A stretch of DNA of 64,000 nucleotides. Source: Endomychus coccineus (Eukaryota > Arthropoda > Insecta > Coleoptera > Endomychidae). Position 1 is the stretch's first letter. Each line of letters opens with the position of its first letter. The notes beneath the pieces are model-generated. The model was not told the DNA's origin and searched no databases. It worked only from the letters and a program-made list of their open reading frames with translations. Positions 25,612 through 38,106 of this stretch are shown here, one piece after another. The position numbers and the translations under genes were made by a program. Location of the stretch: contig OY294068.1 of the NCBI GenBank assembly GCA_958510875.1, positions 71,898,633-71,962,632 of the forward strand, given 5' to 3'.

Positions 25612-26120
25612 TATGAACTAAGCTGAGGCTTTTGACACTGGCCCACATACAGAATCATTAGATATACTCTCTAGCTATGGAATCAGGGTAAGACGCACAC
25701 TCCAATAAAAATCCATTCAGAAAATGAGAGTCAATTAGTTGAAATTAGCGGTACTTTGGAACCCCCATCAATAGTCAACATAGGAGTTTCACAGTATTAG
25801 GCCCGATACTTCTCCTAGTTTATATCAACACACTCTGCAATTCCAATATAAATGGTAGAATAATATCCTATGCAGATGACATAATTTTGATTTCCCCTGG
25901 TTCATCATGTGATCTTGTAAAAGAAAGGGCTCAGATTAACAAAGACTAACTACAGCGCATTCTCTATCAGCAACCATCCTCGGCCAGATATTAATTATCC
26001 ACAACTTGATACTACAGAACATATTTATGGAACATACAATTAAATATCTAGGTATCTATGTTGATAAGTATCTTGAATGGGACCCTCATGTCATTTATCT
26101 GAATAAGAAGTTGAACAAAT
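25612..26120 (+). pseudogene. LINE reverse transcriptase fragment
   Basis: Plus-strand frames give an EAFDTG-like start, GVSQY.LGPILLLVYINTLC, then ISYADDIILIS with the intact YADD catalytic box, and after a break TIKYLGIYVDKYLEWDPHV, the usual conserved block after the RT palm. Several stops and frameshifts. A Jockey/R1-type non-LTR retrotransposon is most likely. Confidence 0.8.
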
Positions 26121-26159
26121 AATACATAAATTTCACTCGCTAATAGTCCAGTCGTCCTG

Positions 26160-29100
26160 CAATTTGGATTGGAAATTTTTCCACATCTCTATTTTATGAT
26201 TGATTGTCATATTTTTTGCCTCGCTGATTACGAATATGAAGTTAAAAATCGTTCCGAGATATTGTCCATTTTTGACTCAAAATGACCGTTTTTTCAAGAT
26301 TTCGTCATTTTTGGCTATTTAAACGATAACAACATATTTCATCGACTAAACAGTGATGAGCAAAGTTGTAGAGAAATAAAAAATGCATCGAATGGCAACA
26401 AGTAGAAGTCTCTAAGTCATTCGGGGCCTAATATGAGACCCATTTTGTGTTTTTTTTTTGCGGTAACATAAAAATTGAATTTCGTAATACAAATTTTCTT
26501 CGAAGAACTTTATTTCCTGCTCAATGGTAGTACTTCATGTGGACTTTAGAATCGATAAAGGTTTTTTGTTAACCTTTTTTTTTGGCGTCAAAATTCACCA
26601 TCTTAGAAAACACAGTTTTTCATCAAACCTCCGTTAGGAATAGGCCTTTCAACCCAAATCGAAAGCAATTCTTTGATGTCTTCTATAACATATTCAAAAT
26701 GAAGAAATGGGACTGTTTTGAAAAATCATGGTCCCAGAATTTTGGTTAGAATACTTGTATGAAATCAAAATTTCACATGCAGATAGAAGATCATTCCTAC
26801 TAGCATTCCAAGCTACCGTAGGTCTTTTTTGAGTGAGTAAAACTCGAGATATTCTTTGATGTAGGTTTGGATTCACAATGAGCCCAATTTCCACCCTAAT
26901 AAAAAAAACCAGGAAAATTCTCACCATAGAGACTTCTGGCTATCTATTGCTACATTGTCGACCTCCCAAATATCTTTAAAAAAATTATAGCACGAGTTAA
27001 AAAAAAACCGTAGCAAACAAAATACAAACGCGCTCGAAATACGAGCATCCGTGAGGTAGTGGAAGTCTGTAAGTTATTCGAGGCCTGATATAAAGCCCAT
27101 TTTGTGTTTTTTTTTCGGAAACATAAAAACTGAATTTCGTAATACAAATTTCCCTATAAGAACTTCATTTTCTGCTCGATGGTAGTATTTTATGTGTACT
27201 TTCGAAACAATTTTGGTTTTTCGTCTATCTTCTTTTTTTGCGCCAAAATTCATCATCTCAGAAAAATTGGTTTTTTCATTATAACTCCGTCAAAAAGGAG
27301 ACTTCTGACTCAAACCAAAATGCGAATTGAAGAATTTGATAACCTTCATAACATGTTCAAAATTCAAACATTTAGAATGAAAAATGGAGAAATGGAATCG
27401 TTCAAGAAATCAGGGTTCCAGAAAAAATTTATAAATTTTAGGCTAGAATACTCGTATGAAATTGGAATTTTACATGCGAATAGAGGACCGTTCTACAAGT
27501 ATTTCAAGCTTCTGTAGTTTTTTTTTTGAGAAGTAGGACTTGAGATATCCTTCGATGTAGGTTTGGGTTTACAGTGAGCCAAATTTCGAACCTAATCAAA
27601 AAAAAAATAAAAAAATGAAAAAAAAATTCTTACAAAATAGGTTTCTGGCTATCTGACCCTAGATCGTCAACCTCCCACATATTTCCGAAGAAATTATAGC
27701 GTGAGTTAAAAAAAAACCGGAGCAAAAAAATACAAACGCGCTCGAAATTCGAGCGTTGGTGAGGTAGATTTCAAAAAAAAATTCTAATTTTTGTACTTTA
27801 GAATACATTTTTATCAAATGTAAATGATAAAATCAATTAATAGATTTACTGGAAACTTCTTTAACAGAAAATGGTTATCAGATTTTTAGAGCTTTCTGTG
27901 ATGCAGATGCATTAATTGTATACACGGCTATAGATTTAAGTGAAAAAAATCCAAACAAAAATATTTTCATAGTGGCCGAGCCAGCGAAATATTATCATCA
28001 AAATTCCTTCATTTATAGTCATATCAAACCTTTCATTTATTTTTTCCATGCTTTTAGTGGATGCGAAACAACATCCGCTTTTTACAGGCAGGGTAAAAAA
28101 ATATTTATCAATGTCAATTTTTCACCAAACTATTCAAATGAATTTTATAAAACTGAGCCAGATGTTGAGAAATTATTGAGAACTGGTAGAAGTATTTCAT
28201 ATCAAATATGTGCTCCTGAATTACAAAAAAAAATATTGAAAACTTCAGCCACTTTATTTGTTATACCAACAGAGTTCAAAAATCGTCATGTGAACTTGAA
28301 TGCTTGCCACCAACTGATGATGCAACCAAATTACGCATTTTACGTGTTTATCATTAGGTGCAGCTTTGGATAGGGAATGATACCATTGACCCAACCAAAT
28401 GGGGTTGGAAAATTTCAGAAAACGGTCTTGAGCCTATTCAAACATACATTCAAAAATTTGAATTTTTTTTTTAAAACTACCTAACCGATGCTCGGATTTC
28501 GAGCGCGTTTGTATTTTGTTTGCTCTGGTTTTTTTTCACCTCGCGCAATAATTTTTTTTTTGATATTTGGGAGGTCGACAATTTAGCGTTAGATAGCCAA
28601 AAGTCTCTTCCGTGAGAATTTTTCTGGTTTTTTTGATTAGGGTCACAATTGGGCTCATTGTGAACCCAAACCTACATCAAAGTATATCTCAAGTTTTACT
28701 CACCCTAAAAAGACCTAGGGTAGCTTGGAATGTTCGTAGGAATGATCTTTTATTTGCATGTGAAATTTTAATTTCGTGCAAGTATTCTAACCTAAAAATT
28801 ATTAATTTTTTCTGGGACCTTGATTTTTTAAAACAGTCACATTTCCCCATTTTTCATTCAAAATGCTTGAATTTTGAATATGTTATAGAAGACATCAAAG
28901 AATTGCATTCGATTTGGGTTGAAAGACCTATTCTTAACGGGGTTTCGATGGAAAAACAAAATTTGTTCGAAAGTCCACATGAAGTACTACCATTGAGCAG
29001 AAAATAAAGTTCTTAGAAGAAAATTTGTATTACGAAATTCAATTTTGATGTTACCGCAAAAAAAACATAAAACGGATCGTATATTAGGCCCAGAATAACT

Positions 29101-29345
29101 TCTACTTGTTGCCATTCGACGCATTTTTTATTTCTCTACAAATTTGCTCATCACTGTATAGTCGATGAAATGTGTTGTTTCGCTTTAAATCGCCAAAAAC
29201 AAGGAAAACTCGAAAACATGGCCATTTTTGGGTCAAAAATGGTCAATGTCTCAGAACGCCATGGGTTCACAATTTTTTAACCATCATATTCGTGATCACC
29301 GACCCAAAAAACATAGATATCAATCATGAAATAGAGATGTGAAAA
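26160..29345. mobile_element. Large fold-back element with partly duplicated left arm
   Basis: The sequence at 26160-27055 returns as the reverse complement at 28470-29345 (landmarks: CCACATCTCTATTTTATGAT, TGATGAGCAAAGTTGTAGAG, GGTAGTACTTCATGTGGACTT, AATACAAACGCGCTCGAAAT). Between 27056 and 27770 much of the left arm is repeated again in direct orientation. The centre (27845-28440) holds a degraded coding region. The exact ends and any target duplication were not resolved. Confidence 0.8.
27845..28373 (+). pseudogene. Degraded gene with HAFSGC.TTSA motif, inside the fold-back
   Basis: A frame open from about 27845 reads LTENGYQIFRAFCDADALIV, then the motif FFHAFSGCETTSAFYRQGKK, and runs to a stop at 28373. 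I recall similar HAFSGCDTTSA proteins as uncharacterised, highly multiplied genes in insect and other animal genomes; the preceding D-x-D-x-LI segment looks PIN/FEN1-nuclease-like. That is a resemblance, not a demonstrated function. No proper start is visible, and only about 175 residues remain, so I call it a pseudogene. It probably belongs to the element that carries the long inverted arms. Confidence 0.55.
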
Positions 29346-29461
29346 AAATATCATTTCAAGTATGTATTTCGAGTATGAACTTTGGTTATGTGAAGGGAGA
29401 AAACAAATTTCTCTGATAAGATTTCAGACAGAATTCCGCAAAACTGTTTTAAAAAATAAAT

Positions 29462-30570
29462 AGCCTCACGAAGATACTTGTGCCCAAAGCGATAAGCTTC
29501 AAATGCTTATCAAAAATTTGAAATGTGCAGCCGTCGAAGGTTTAAAACTAAATTGGAATACTTCGGAAATTGGAGAATGAAACTCAAATTTTACATAAAA
29601 GATTATAACATTTAATTTAAAAGATCACCAGGTGGAGGCAGAGAAGGCTTACGAGGCCAAGAAACATGATAAGACAATAGCTGCGAAAGAGCAGACCCGC
29701 TTAATATACACTCTTGATTTACAGCAATGTCTCCCAACGCCTGACATTAAAACTTATATTGCATTCTACAAACGAAAGCTTTGGGTGTAGAATTTCACCA
29801 TGCGAGAATTACACTCAAAGCAGTGTTTTTGTTTCATGTGACATGTTGCCATTGAAGGGCGAAGAGCCTCATGTATTTGCAAACATTTTAAAGAGTACTT
29901 CTTTGGATGACATCTCAAAGATCACTCCATACTCCGCCACATGCTCTGGTTGAAACAAAAACACACATATTCTTATGATGTTTTCTCTGCTCATGCAAAT
30001 GAAGCCATCGATAAAATACATGAATCATAAATTCCTTGTTCCGGGTCACACTCATATGAAGTGACTCGTATCATTCAATTATCGAGAAAAAAAAAAGAAA
30101 AAATATCCTATTTTCATAGAATATCCTCGAGATTGGGTGCAGTTGAAAGGGTCATGTGGAAGTTCTCAGCCCTTTCATGTCACTAAAATGACTGAAAGTG
30201 ACTTTTTGAATTTTCAACACCCTTAAGGCAATATTTCAAGGAGCCAAAAACTGATACGAGTTGCAAAAAAGTATCTTGGAGAGATATCAAATGGTTAAGG
30301 TATACTCAGAAGATAAGCACAGTAGAATATAAGGCTTCTTTATATGAAGATAAAGCATTTGATAAGATATCGTTATTATGAAAAAGTGGTTTACATGTTT
30401 TACCTGTCATCTTGTGAAGCCCCAGTTCCAATATCAGATGGAAAATGTCCTGAAAATGCTTCCCCATGTTGATGCAGCTTTTCATTCATTCCACAAAAGT
30501 CTAGTTGCAAAGTTCAGGATAGCTATTGACGCAATAATAAGTGATGAGATTGAAAGTGAACAAACGTAAT
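29462..30570 (+). pseudogene. Degraded insect repeat gene with [10 protein letters not shown] motif
   Basis: The plus-strand translation over several frames gives [19 protein letters not shown], then [20 protein letters not shown] and KRKLWVYNFT, later HANEAIDKIHES and finally a stretch at 30400-30570 ending in SFHKSLVAKF. The block [10 protein letters not shown]...AFYKRQLW is one I recognise from a large family of unnamed, multiplied insect genes that behave like transposon proteins. Multiple stops and frameshifts. The function of the family is not known to me. Confidence 0.6.
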
Positions 30571-30599
30571 AATAACGTTATTATCTTCAATATTTTTGA

Positions 30600-31670
30600 C
30601 GTTTCAAATTTCGTTTTTAGTGTAAAAGCTTACAAGTCTTTTTATTTTGATCAAATAAAATATGCAAAATGGTATCTGTTAGATGTTTTTTTTTTTGTTT
30701 GAAGCATGTTGAAGAAATTTCGATAGCATAGTCCGTATGGAGTGGTTTTGAACTATTGATTATCTAAATAATTTTTTTATTGAAGAGAGTTGCTTAAAAG
30801 TTCCTAATGAATGAGTTACAACTTTATTTATCTCAAAACGTCAATTTTGTACTTATACCCTGTTCCACGACGAACCGCACTATGCTGGAACTCGAGTAAT
30901 GGAAGTTACAAATAAAAGTAATATCAAGATAGTAGTGTTTACTTGAATGGAATAACTATCAATAGTTCGATTTTCACTAATTAAATCGAACCTCTAATAA
31001 TTATTTTATTTAAGTTTAGGATAAATTTCATCATGTAATGGCTGATTCTATCCAATTTCACAATATTGGTAAAATGAGTGTTCATTTTGATCTCCACTTC
31101 ATTTGTATCTGATGAAGATGGAATTAAATTAATCTTTCCAGCAGTGTTCAATTTGAGAGTATTACTGAAGGAGGTCAGGTGCTTGGCGTCCATTTCATGG
31201 CTCTAGTCCACTATCTCACGCCAATTTGTTTGCTGTAATTGAATTTGTTCATAGAATAATTGCTTTTTAAGTAGGTATAACTTGTTTGATTCGTAATACA
31301 ATACATACGCTAGAAAATATATTCACTGTTCTGAAATATGCATCTACTCTAGCTAACGGCAATAAAAGCACCTGTTGTTGAGGTAATATTGTTTTAACTG
31401 AGCTACATGGTTCCTCTATTTCCAAAACTAACAGAACGTTGAAGGAAATTTGATTATACATTTGAGGGATCCAAGGAAACACTGAAGTATTTCAAACGTT
31501 AAAGATCCGTCAGAAGTGAGGCAACCGATATTTTCATTTTGATCATATTATTTAGAGGCAGATAAATTTTTGATGTCACTTATCAACGCATTATTCGGAG
31601 CCCATTAATCATGCGAACAACAGCTTCATATTAAGTTTTATGGAAACAGCATTGCCACGTAAAAACACAT
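30600..31670. other. Spacer with a small dispersed repeat
   Basis: No gene was recognised. About 60 bp near 31010-31060 (TTCATCATGTAATGGCTGATTC) matches 57325-57360 (TTCATCACGTAATGACTGATTC), in the same orientation. Confidence 0.4.
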
Positions 31671-31832
31671 CCTGCGTCTTTCGAAGTGAATATTTATAAT
31701 TATTATGAAATGGTACTTTCCGAAATAATAATTAATTATATCTTTAATATACCTGCGTCTTTCGAAGTGAATATTTATAATTCTTATGAAATGGTACTTT
31801 CCGAAATAAAAGAAATTATATCATTGAAATTT
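31671..31832. repeat. 81-bp tandem duplication
   Basis: The unit starting CCTGCGTCTTTCGAAGTG at 31671 repeats at 31752, nearly identical over its first 60 bases and less so after. It overlaps the 3' end of the minus-strand BEL fragment, so it reshaped that dead copy. Confidence 0.85.
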
Positions 31833-32544
31833 TTCGTAGTCAAACGTCCCTTCGAGCCAGCAAAATTATGACAACGAAGTTGAGAAATTTCAGCAAATAG
31901 CGTTGGGCAATGGTTACTACAAATGTTTGATAAATAACTCAATTTCTGAACCAAAATGAAAATTGGAACACTCCAATCATTGGTTGTCGAAGCCTCGAAG
32001 TCATCAGACACATGAGTCAATGGCCTAGAATTTACTATATTTTCCACTTCAGCAAATATGGTCTGAAGAATGTAATCATGTGGATTTCTTGTTGTCAATA
32101 TTTCCTCCATAATTTTCTTCACCATGCTTCTCCCCAATGTGAAACTGATGGTGGATTGAACATTCATTTGATGTTTTCCATACTACAGAATTCAATGATA
32201 TGTGATTGATTCAAAGTCTTCAGAGCATCAGTTGGCTCTTTTTCTGCTGACCCATTATTACTGTTGATTTCTTTGTGAAATTCACGTCTACAACCGAATA
32301 GACAAAGTTGTATGAACGAAACTATCTGTACATGGATCATGTGGAATTTCCAATTTCCAAATGTATGGCTCTTTCCTGCTCTGCTCCTGTTGACAACAAC
32401 ATTGATCGGTACAAAATAGTCAACTCCGATCTTAAAGAAGAAGCTCCAAGCGACACAATTACATGATGGTAATTGTTCCATGATGGGCGTTTTTAAGACT
32501 TTTCTGTCCTCCTGTGATCTTACTACTTCTTTGGCAATTTCCAA
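31784..32544 (-). pseudogene. BEL/Pao integrase fragment
   Basis: Minus strand: the first ORF (from 32544) carries IGVDYFVPINVVVNRSRAGK, like the GVDYFGP start of BEL integrase cores, followed by a degraded IQLCLFGCRREFHKE stretch. The second (from 32167) gives SMVKKIMEEILTT and VENIVNSRPLTHVSDD, the conserved end of the BEL integrase core. The middle with the second catalytic Asp is missing and the frame changes. It is a separate, opposite-strand fragment, not part of the copy at 2-2689. Confidence 0.85.
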
Positions 32545-32629
32545 TGAATCTCAGTATTCATGATGTCGCCCTCCTGAAACGATTCTATTCCGAAAATCTC
32601 TTCGGGTCAGGAACTATCAATACAGTATA

Positions 32630-32670
32630 GTAATAGTAGTAGTAGTATAGTAGTAAGTAGTATAGTATTC
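32630..32670. repeat. TAGTA microsatellite-like run
   Basis: Imperfect run of TAG/TAGTA words. Confidence 0.8.
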
Positions 32671-32939
32671 CCAACAGAACCGCTGTCAAATCAAATAATA
32701 AGTTCACTTATTCTTTGGTCCAAATAACAATTATACTGTAAGCAAAAAGAACTGAATTGTACCAAATTCTTTTTCAAAACATTTGTTTACCAGCTTCCGG
32801 CTTACGCTATCTTTTTTTTCGTGCTGACTACGTTATATCAGAAATTAATTCGTCCTATGATACCAATTCAAACGTCACTTTATGAAGAATTGAAAACTTC
32901 TCCGGATAAGGAGTAAGTGTGATGAATTATGTATGTATC

Positions 32940-35230
32940 TATTTATCGTTTTAGATTTATAACAGGCTCTAGTGTGATGATAGAGCACATCAATGTGTTT
33001 AGATCTTTTATGGATTTTTTACCAGACGTATGGCACTTTGATTGTCCACCAGAATGCTTGTGGCCTCTTACGTCATTTAGCATGATGCGAAGTCATAGAG
33101 CTTCTTTGGCTGCCATGGAAATAGCTATATACTCAGCTTTAGTCGTCGAAAGAGCCACTGTCATTTGCTATTCTTACAGAAGATATACACTGTTGTTCTT
33201 GTATCTATATCAGCTGCGTAGTCCGAGTCCGAAAAACCAGTCAATTTTGGAATTTACCTTGATGAAATTCCGTAATTGATTGTTCCTATTAGGTATTTGA
33301 TGATTTTCTCCACTGCATTCCAGTGTGCATCATTAAAAATTATATTTGTGTATATACTAACATGATTTACAGCGGAAGATATATCTGGTCAACTAACAAT
33401 TGACAGGAATAATAATGCTCCCACTGCCTCGCGATATGGTTGATTGTTATTCTGAGTTTCATGGGCTGAAACACTGCTAGAGATAGCTGTAGTTAAATTG
33501 AACTTTCTAATCAGCTGCTCAGTTTGACCAATTTGGCTTATTAAAAGTGTGCCTTCTTCTCTATTACATTTTATTTTCATCCTCACGAAGGAATTTGATT
33601 CTGTAGTAGTGACTTCTAACTCTGTTTTCAGTTGTGTAATGAACAACTCTCATGTGTATTATCATTTCCAATCAAAAGAGTGTATTCGACATATGATAAC
33701 ACGAAAATGTCTCTCTTATTATGTGTTCCTTTGTGAATACACTTGTCACCATCGTATTGTCTGAAACCTTTCTTTTTCATAATTGGTCAAATTTTATGTT
33801 CCAGCATCGTGAGGATTGTTTAAGTCCGTACATACTTTTGTTCACCCTGCAGAACAATCCAGGTTTCGTATTCACTCCAAGTGGAGGATACATAAAATTT
33901 CCAACTCATCATTTAAGGAGGCCGTTTTGATATCAAATTGACTCAATCCCATATTTCATTGAACAGAAATTGAGAGTAGGAGTCTAATAGAATAATATCT
34001 GGTAGTAGTGAATGTTCAATGATGATCTACTTCTTCTTTTTGAGTCCCTTTGCACATTAACCTCGCTTCATATCTATTATCTCCGCTGTAGGTTTGCGTT
34101 TGATTTCGATAACTCATTTGAACCCTTTGGCTTCTCTGCTCGAAGGTAATGTAGCCAAGGTCCATGTAGGTATTGTTTTTTTAATAGCATTCAGCTCTTC
34201 GTTGATTGCCCGACAGAACTTTTCTTTATTTGGTCCATTTATTGCTTCATCGTATGTCTGTGGCTCGTTTTCTTCTACATACATGTCCAAATAGTGCATT
34301 GATGATTTCATGTCATTTCCTGTTCTGAGATTATATCTAGGGGATTTCGCCCTCAATATTTTCTTGAACCGATTCTTGAAATACATCATCTAAAAACTGA
34401 TTTCCTTGATTTTCTGTTTCTCTCTCATCGTCCAAAATTTCATTTTTCTGATTTTCCTGCTATTTTTTATCAGGTAAGTTCATCTTGATGATTGCAATCT
34501 GGTAGTCCTACACTGTAAATCTGCATTGTTGTTTTCCATCGAGATCGCGATTCATTGAAAACAACATTTCTTGCGACTTGTATTTTTTTGTGTCAGGATC
34601 AAAAAGTCTGTAGTTGTTCGAACTTTTATCATAACCCACGAACACCATACACTTCTACTTATAATCCAGTTTTCTTCGCATTGAGTCTGTAATGAAAATA
34701 TAAGCTTCACAATCAAACATTCCATTTTCGCATATGTGATATCCATGGTTTCTTTCAAGTCTATACTTCAAATGAAGTAGATCCAGGAGTTTGTCTTGTA
34801 CAGGTTCTATTGAGAATATAAATAACACAATCAACAGCTTCTGGCCATAAGAATTTTGGTATATTCATACTATGTGTCATTGACCTGACCATTTCTATAA
34901 TTGTCTCGTTCACACTGGGAATTCTGATCTTGGATATAGAGCGCTGTGGTCCCTCGTTATATTCTTCTGTTCCTGGCAAAACCTTGTGCGGTAAATCCCT
35001 TGGTCTGGGATGTAATCCCGGCTGACCTTAGGAAGCCGAAGGTCAGTCTGGTTGACAAGTCGAGCGTTCCGATGTTTCGGTAGAAAACACCGTGTATCGG
35101 CTTGTCAACATGCCGCTTGACCATAATATCTTCCTCCGGGGGATTTATCTGGGTTTTCAGGCGATAATCTGGGTTAGGATACTTGATATTGAAGAAAATC
35201 TTTTGCTTAACCATCTAGTTATTTATAACA
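32940..35230 (-). pseudogene. Copia-type retrotransposon remnant (integrase, RT, RNase H)
   Basis: Minus strand, 5' to 3'. 34979-34761: integrase C-terminal part (SVNETIIEMVRSM, FLWPEAVDCVIYILNR). Then, out of frame near 34750-34550, a MRRKLDYK / VFVGYDKSS block. 34389-34114: start of RT (YDEAINGP, AINEELNAIKKT, TLATLPSS). 33646-33389: RT end (LLISQIGQTEQLIRKF, PYREAVGALLFLS). 33280-32950: RNase H (GFSDSDYAADIDT, DNQSAIRLVKNP). The order integrase before RT is diagnostic of Ty1/Copia. The RT palm with its YVDD box is missing, and there are many stops. The DDE part of integrase is degraded or absent. Confidence 0.88.
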
Positions 35231-35243
35231 ATAATCTTTTGTA

Positions 35244-36780
35244 TTATAGAAAAATTAGCTGTGTTGTTGATCTTATTTCATTTGCCAGTTGAGTACGTTT
35301 TTTTTGCAATTTCAGTTTCAATTGTTGAAATAAATTCATTAGCCAATTATTATCAACTATGAGGTTTCTTTTGACTTTATTTTCTAATTTATTAATTTTC
35401 TCAATACTTATATTCCTTTTTTTTTCAAATTCCCTTGAATTTTCTCTGTTTCTAATTCTAAATATGTATTGTAGATTTGTGTTAGTAGGATATTTTTCAT
35501 TGCAGTTATTTTCAGTATGTTTCACATTTATACAAGTATCAGATATTATGAGGTTTGACACTTCCAATCGAAAAGTTTCTTTGAATTGAAAATAAGTATT
35601 ACCTAAGTACTCACTATTGAAAGCAGTGTGATTATCTATGTGACAATGACAGGTGAAGAAATACCTAAAAATATTTTAATCAGCCCTGTAGTTGCAAAGA
35701 AAAAGTGTTTCGAAAAATTTACAAATGGAAAAAGAGAATTTTTTTTTAACAATTTTATAATCTATCACAGGAGGCACAAAATCAGTTTATTGCGAAACAC
35801 GTTCAAGAAATCCAGAAGAAAACGCAAAGGAAAGAATATCCAGGAAAGCAGAAGAAATCAGGATGTATTTCTTGAGTGAAAATTCCGATGATAGAATTGA
35901 AGTTCGCCAAATCATGTTATCATCAACGCTTGACCTGATTTAAAGAAAATTCCCATAATCGTGGAAAAAAGCGTCAATCCAACTCATTTGACCTGTTGAT
36001 GAGAGGGGAAGGCATAAAAGCCATCCTAAGATATCGGAAGAAGCTATTATATCTTGAATAACTCTTTTATTCTTATGAAATAAACTGTTTTTTTTTAATG
36101 TTCGATATAATTACTTTTTTAGATTTGGCCTCAAAGTCTTCTTCAATACATTTTTTGGTTGATTTAAAAAAACTTGTTAGTAAGAATATGAGAATAACAT
36201 ACATTACTGGTCCAAATAGGTATGCATTGACATTAAAATTAAAAACTTCGAGCTTGATTTGCCAGAATTAGTATTTTGTCACTTTCGTCATTTCAGAACC
36301 AAGCCACAGAATATAGGCACCATCATTCATGACTCTCTTGTAATTAATTCCATGTATAATAATAATCGAGATATACATTATATATAAGTTCTTCAAGTTC
36401 AACTTGAAACTGACAGGATGGTTATATTGCTATCAACTTTAAGTGTGACATTGATTGCACGGGAAAGAGATAAATTTTACACATCGAGGACATAATTTTG
36501 ATGTGTTCCGGCTTATCTATTCTAATCAGTCTCGATTCTAATATATTCCCAATTATTATTCGGTAACATAAGGTGCTTCCTACATCGACGTTTCGTATAT
36601 TTTCAACTCTCAAGAAGGGCGGTTCTACCAGTTGGTGCATGATATCTGTTGGCGAATTTTCCATATTCGATCATGTGTTTATAAAAGGAAGTTGATTTAA
36701 TGCATAAATATCACGATGTTACGGAAATTCATGATTTCAAATTCATCCTACCAATTTGATAACTCTGCCATTTCCTTCGA
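35244..36780. other. Region with unassigned small ORFs
   Basis: A minus-strand Lys/Asn-rich ORF (35567-35244, 107 codons) and a plus-strand Lys-rich ORF (35628-35879) have no recognised motif. Both have the skewed composition expected of chance ORFs in A+T-rich DNA, or of old transposon linker sequence. Confidence 0.3.
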
Positions 36781-36797
36781 CCGATATACTTAATACG

Positions 36798-36832
36798 ATA
36801 TAAGCATAGGTGATCCGGATAATTTATTCAGT
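36798..36832 (+). promoter_or_regulatory. Core promoter of OBP-A: TATA box plus initiator
   Basis: TATAAG starts at 36799, and an arthropod-type initiator TCAGT spans 36828-36832 with its A at 36830, 31 bp after the first T of the TATA box. This is the classic spacing. Transcription from 36830 would give a 33-nt leader before the ATG at 36863. Confidence 0.6.
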
Positions 36833-36862
36833 TCTGAGTACACCAAGATCCTAAATACAACT

Positions 36863-36913
36863 ATGAATATATCCACTATTATTCTTATAGCTTCGTGCAT
36901 GTTGGCAGTGCAG
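36863..36913 (+). CDS. OBP-A exon 1: signal peptide
   Basis: ATG at 36863 opens 17 codons, MNISTIILIASCMLAVQ, a hydrophobic secretion signal. It ends at CAG|GTAATT, a good splice donor, in phase 0. It follows a well-spaced TATA/initiator pair. Joined to the exon at 43153 it gives Gln-Ala at the junction and a protein of 138 residues, normal for insect OBPs. The link between exons is inferred from phase, order and the same Gln-Ala junction in the paralog; no transcript data are available. Many insect OBP genes put their signal peptide in a separate first exon, which fits. Confidence 0.6.
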
Positions 36914-37599
36914 GTAATTATGTTAGAAATAATGCACATATTGCAAGGAATATCTTATATAAACACATTATCACATTGACCATCTTATTTGAAAGTGAAT
37001 AGAATAATATTCGTTATCGGTAAACATATACATGAATGAATAGGGAATGTTGCATGTATTTCATGGAATATGGAATAGACCGAAAGGAAAACATCATTTT
37101 CTGAAACACGAACCACTTCAATGCTTTTTATAGAAAACAAAATGAATTCTTTTTCGATACATGCATATTTGCGAATTTAATGTAAGATGTAAGCTGAACT
37201 TATGAAAGCATTGATAAAATTTACGATTGTACTCAATTAAGAATTCTAGAAAGATTTTCAGTAATAGTGTACCATTTCGGAGGAAAATCTTAATCTCATT
37301 TTCATGTTTCAAATTTTTTCTAAATTTATTTTCGTTTGGGATTATTCCAACCAATTACCTCAAATAAGAGCGAATTGGTAACTTCGATTGAGTCATAGAA
37401 AACCATGATTAAGTTCATGACGCGTGGTTTTGATGTAGTATTTGCTATTGAATAATTATTTGGATTCCATGAGACAGAAATGGATTCGAGTTGATAAGCT
37501 ATCCAAATTTTTAGATCCATCCAATTTTTTTTGCTATAAACTAGCAGTTCCGTTCCACTTGTTTCACCTTGTTATAATAACTATATTGAGATTAAACAC

Positions 37600-38000
37600 T
37601 AATTATGTATACTGTAGCTTTCGATAATTTCACACTACGGATAAAATCACCAAATAACTGTAGTGTTATTACGAGATTATCCAACGCCGGATTCAGGGGA
37701 GGGCAACCGGGACTACAGCTCCGACGCCTCCATAGAATAAGGGCCCGCACAATAGACTTCGGAAAAAAATCTTTAGCAAACACTAGTAAACAGCTTTACC
37801 TTTGATATTTTTTTTTTCGCTGTTTCACCTCTACCTTTACCTTTGTACGAACATGATTATATTGTTCTTAAAAATCAACAGAAATCATTGATTTATATTT
37901 GTTTACTCCAATCAGGCAAATAATTTGGAACCAGGGGGCCTCCACTCCTTTGTTGCCCCGACGCCCCCAGACCTCTGAATTCGGCCCCGAGATTATCATG
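37600..38000. repeat. G+C-rich repeat debris in the OBP-A intron
   Basis: Two short G+C-rich blocks, around 37685-37735 (GCCGGATTCAGGGGAGGGC) and 37930-37990 (GCCCCGACGCCCCCAG...GAATTCGGCCCCGAG), look partly inverted to each other and stand out from A+T-rich surroundings. Probably an old repeat; not classified. Confidence 0.35.
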
Positions 38001-38106
38001 AATGGCCACTAGCCATACACTTCACGCTTTAGAAACAAATACAAGAAGGCAAGGGGTAGTCGTTGAAATGATCAGTAATAGCGTAGTCGATAGAATCTTA
38101 CTCGTC

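Noticed and set aside
26694..29007. Repeated ORFs starting MVRIFLVF / MRIFLVF
   Set aside because: They come from the two arms of the fold-back and have no recognisable domain.
35244..35567. 107-codon Lys/Asn-rich minus-strand ORF
   Set aside because: No motif, and composition expected from A+T-rich non-coding DNA.
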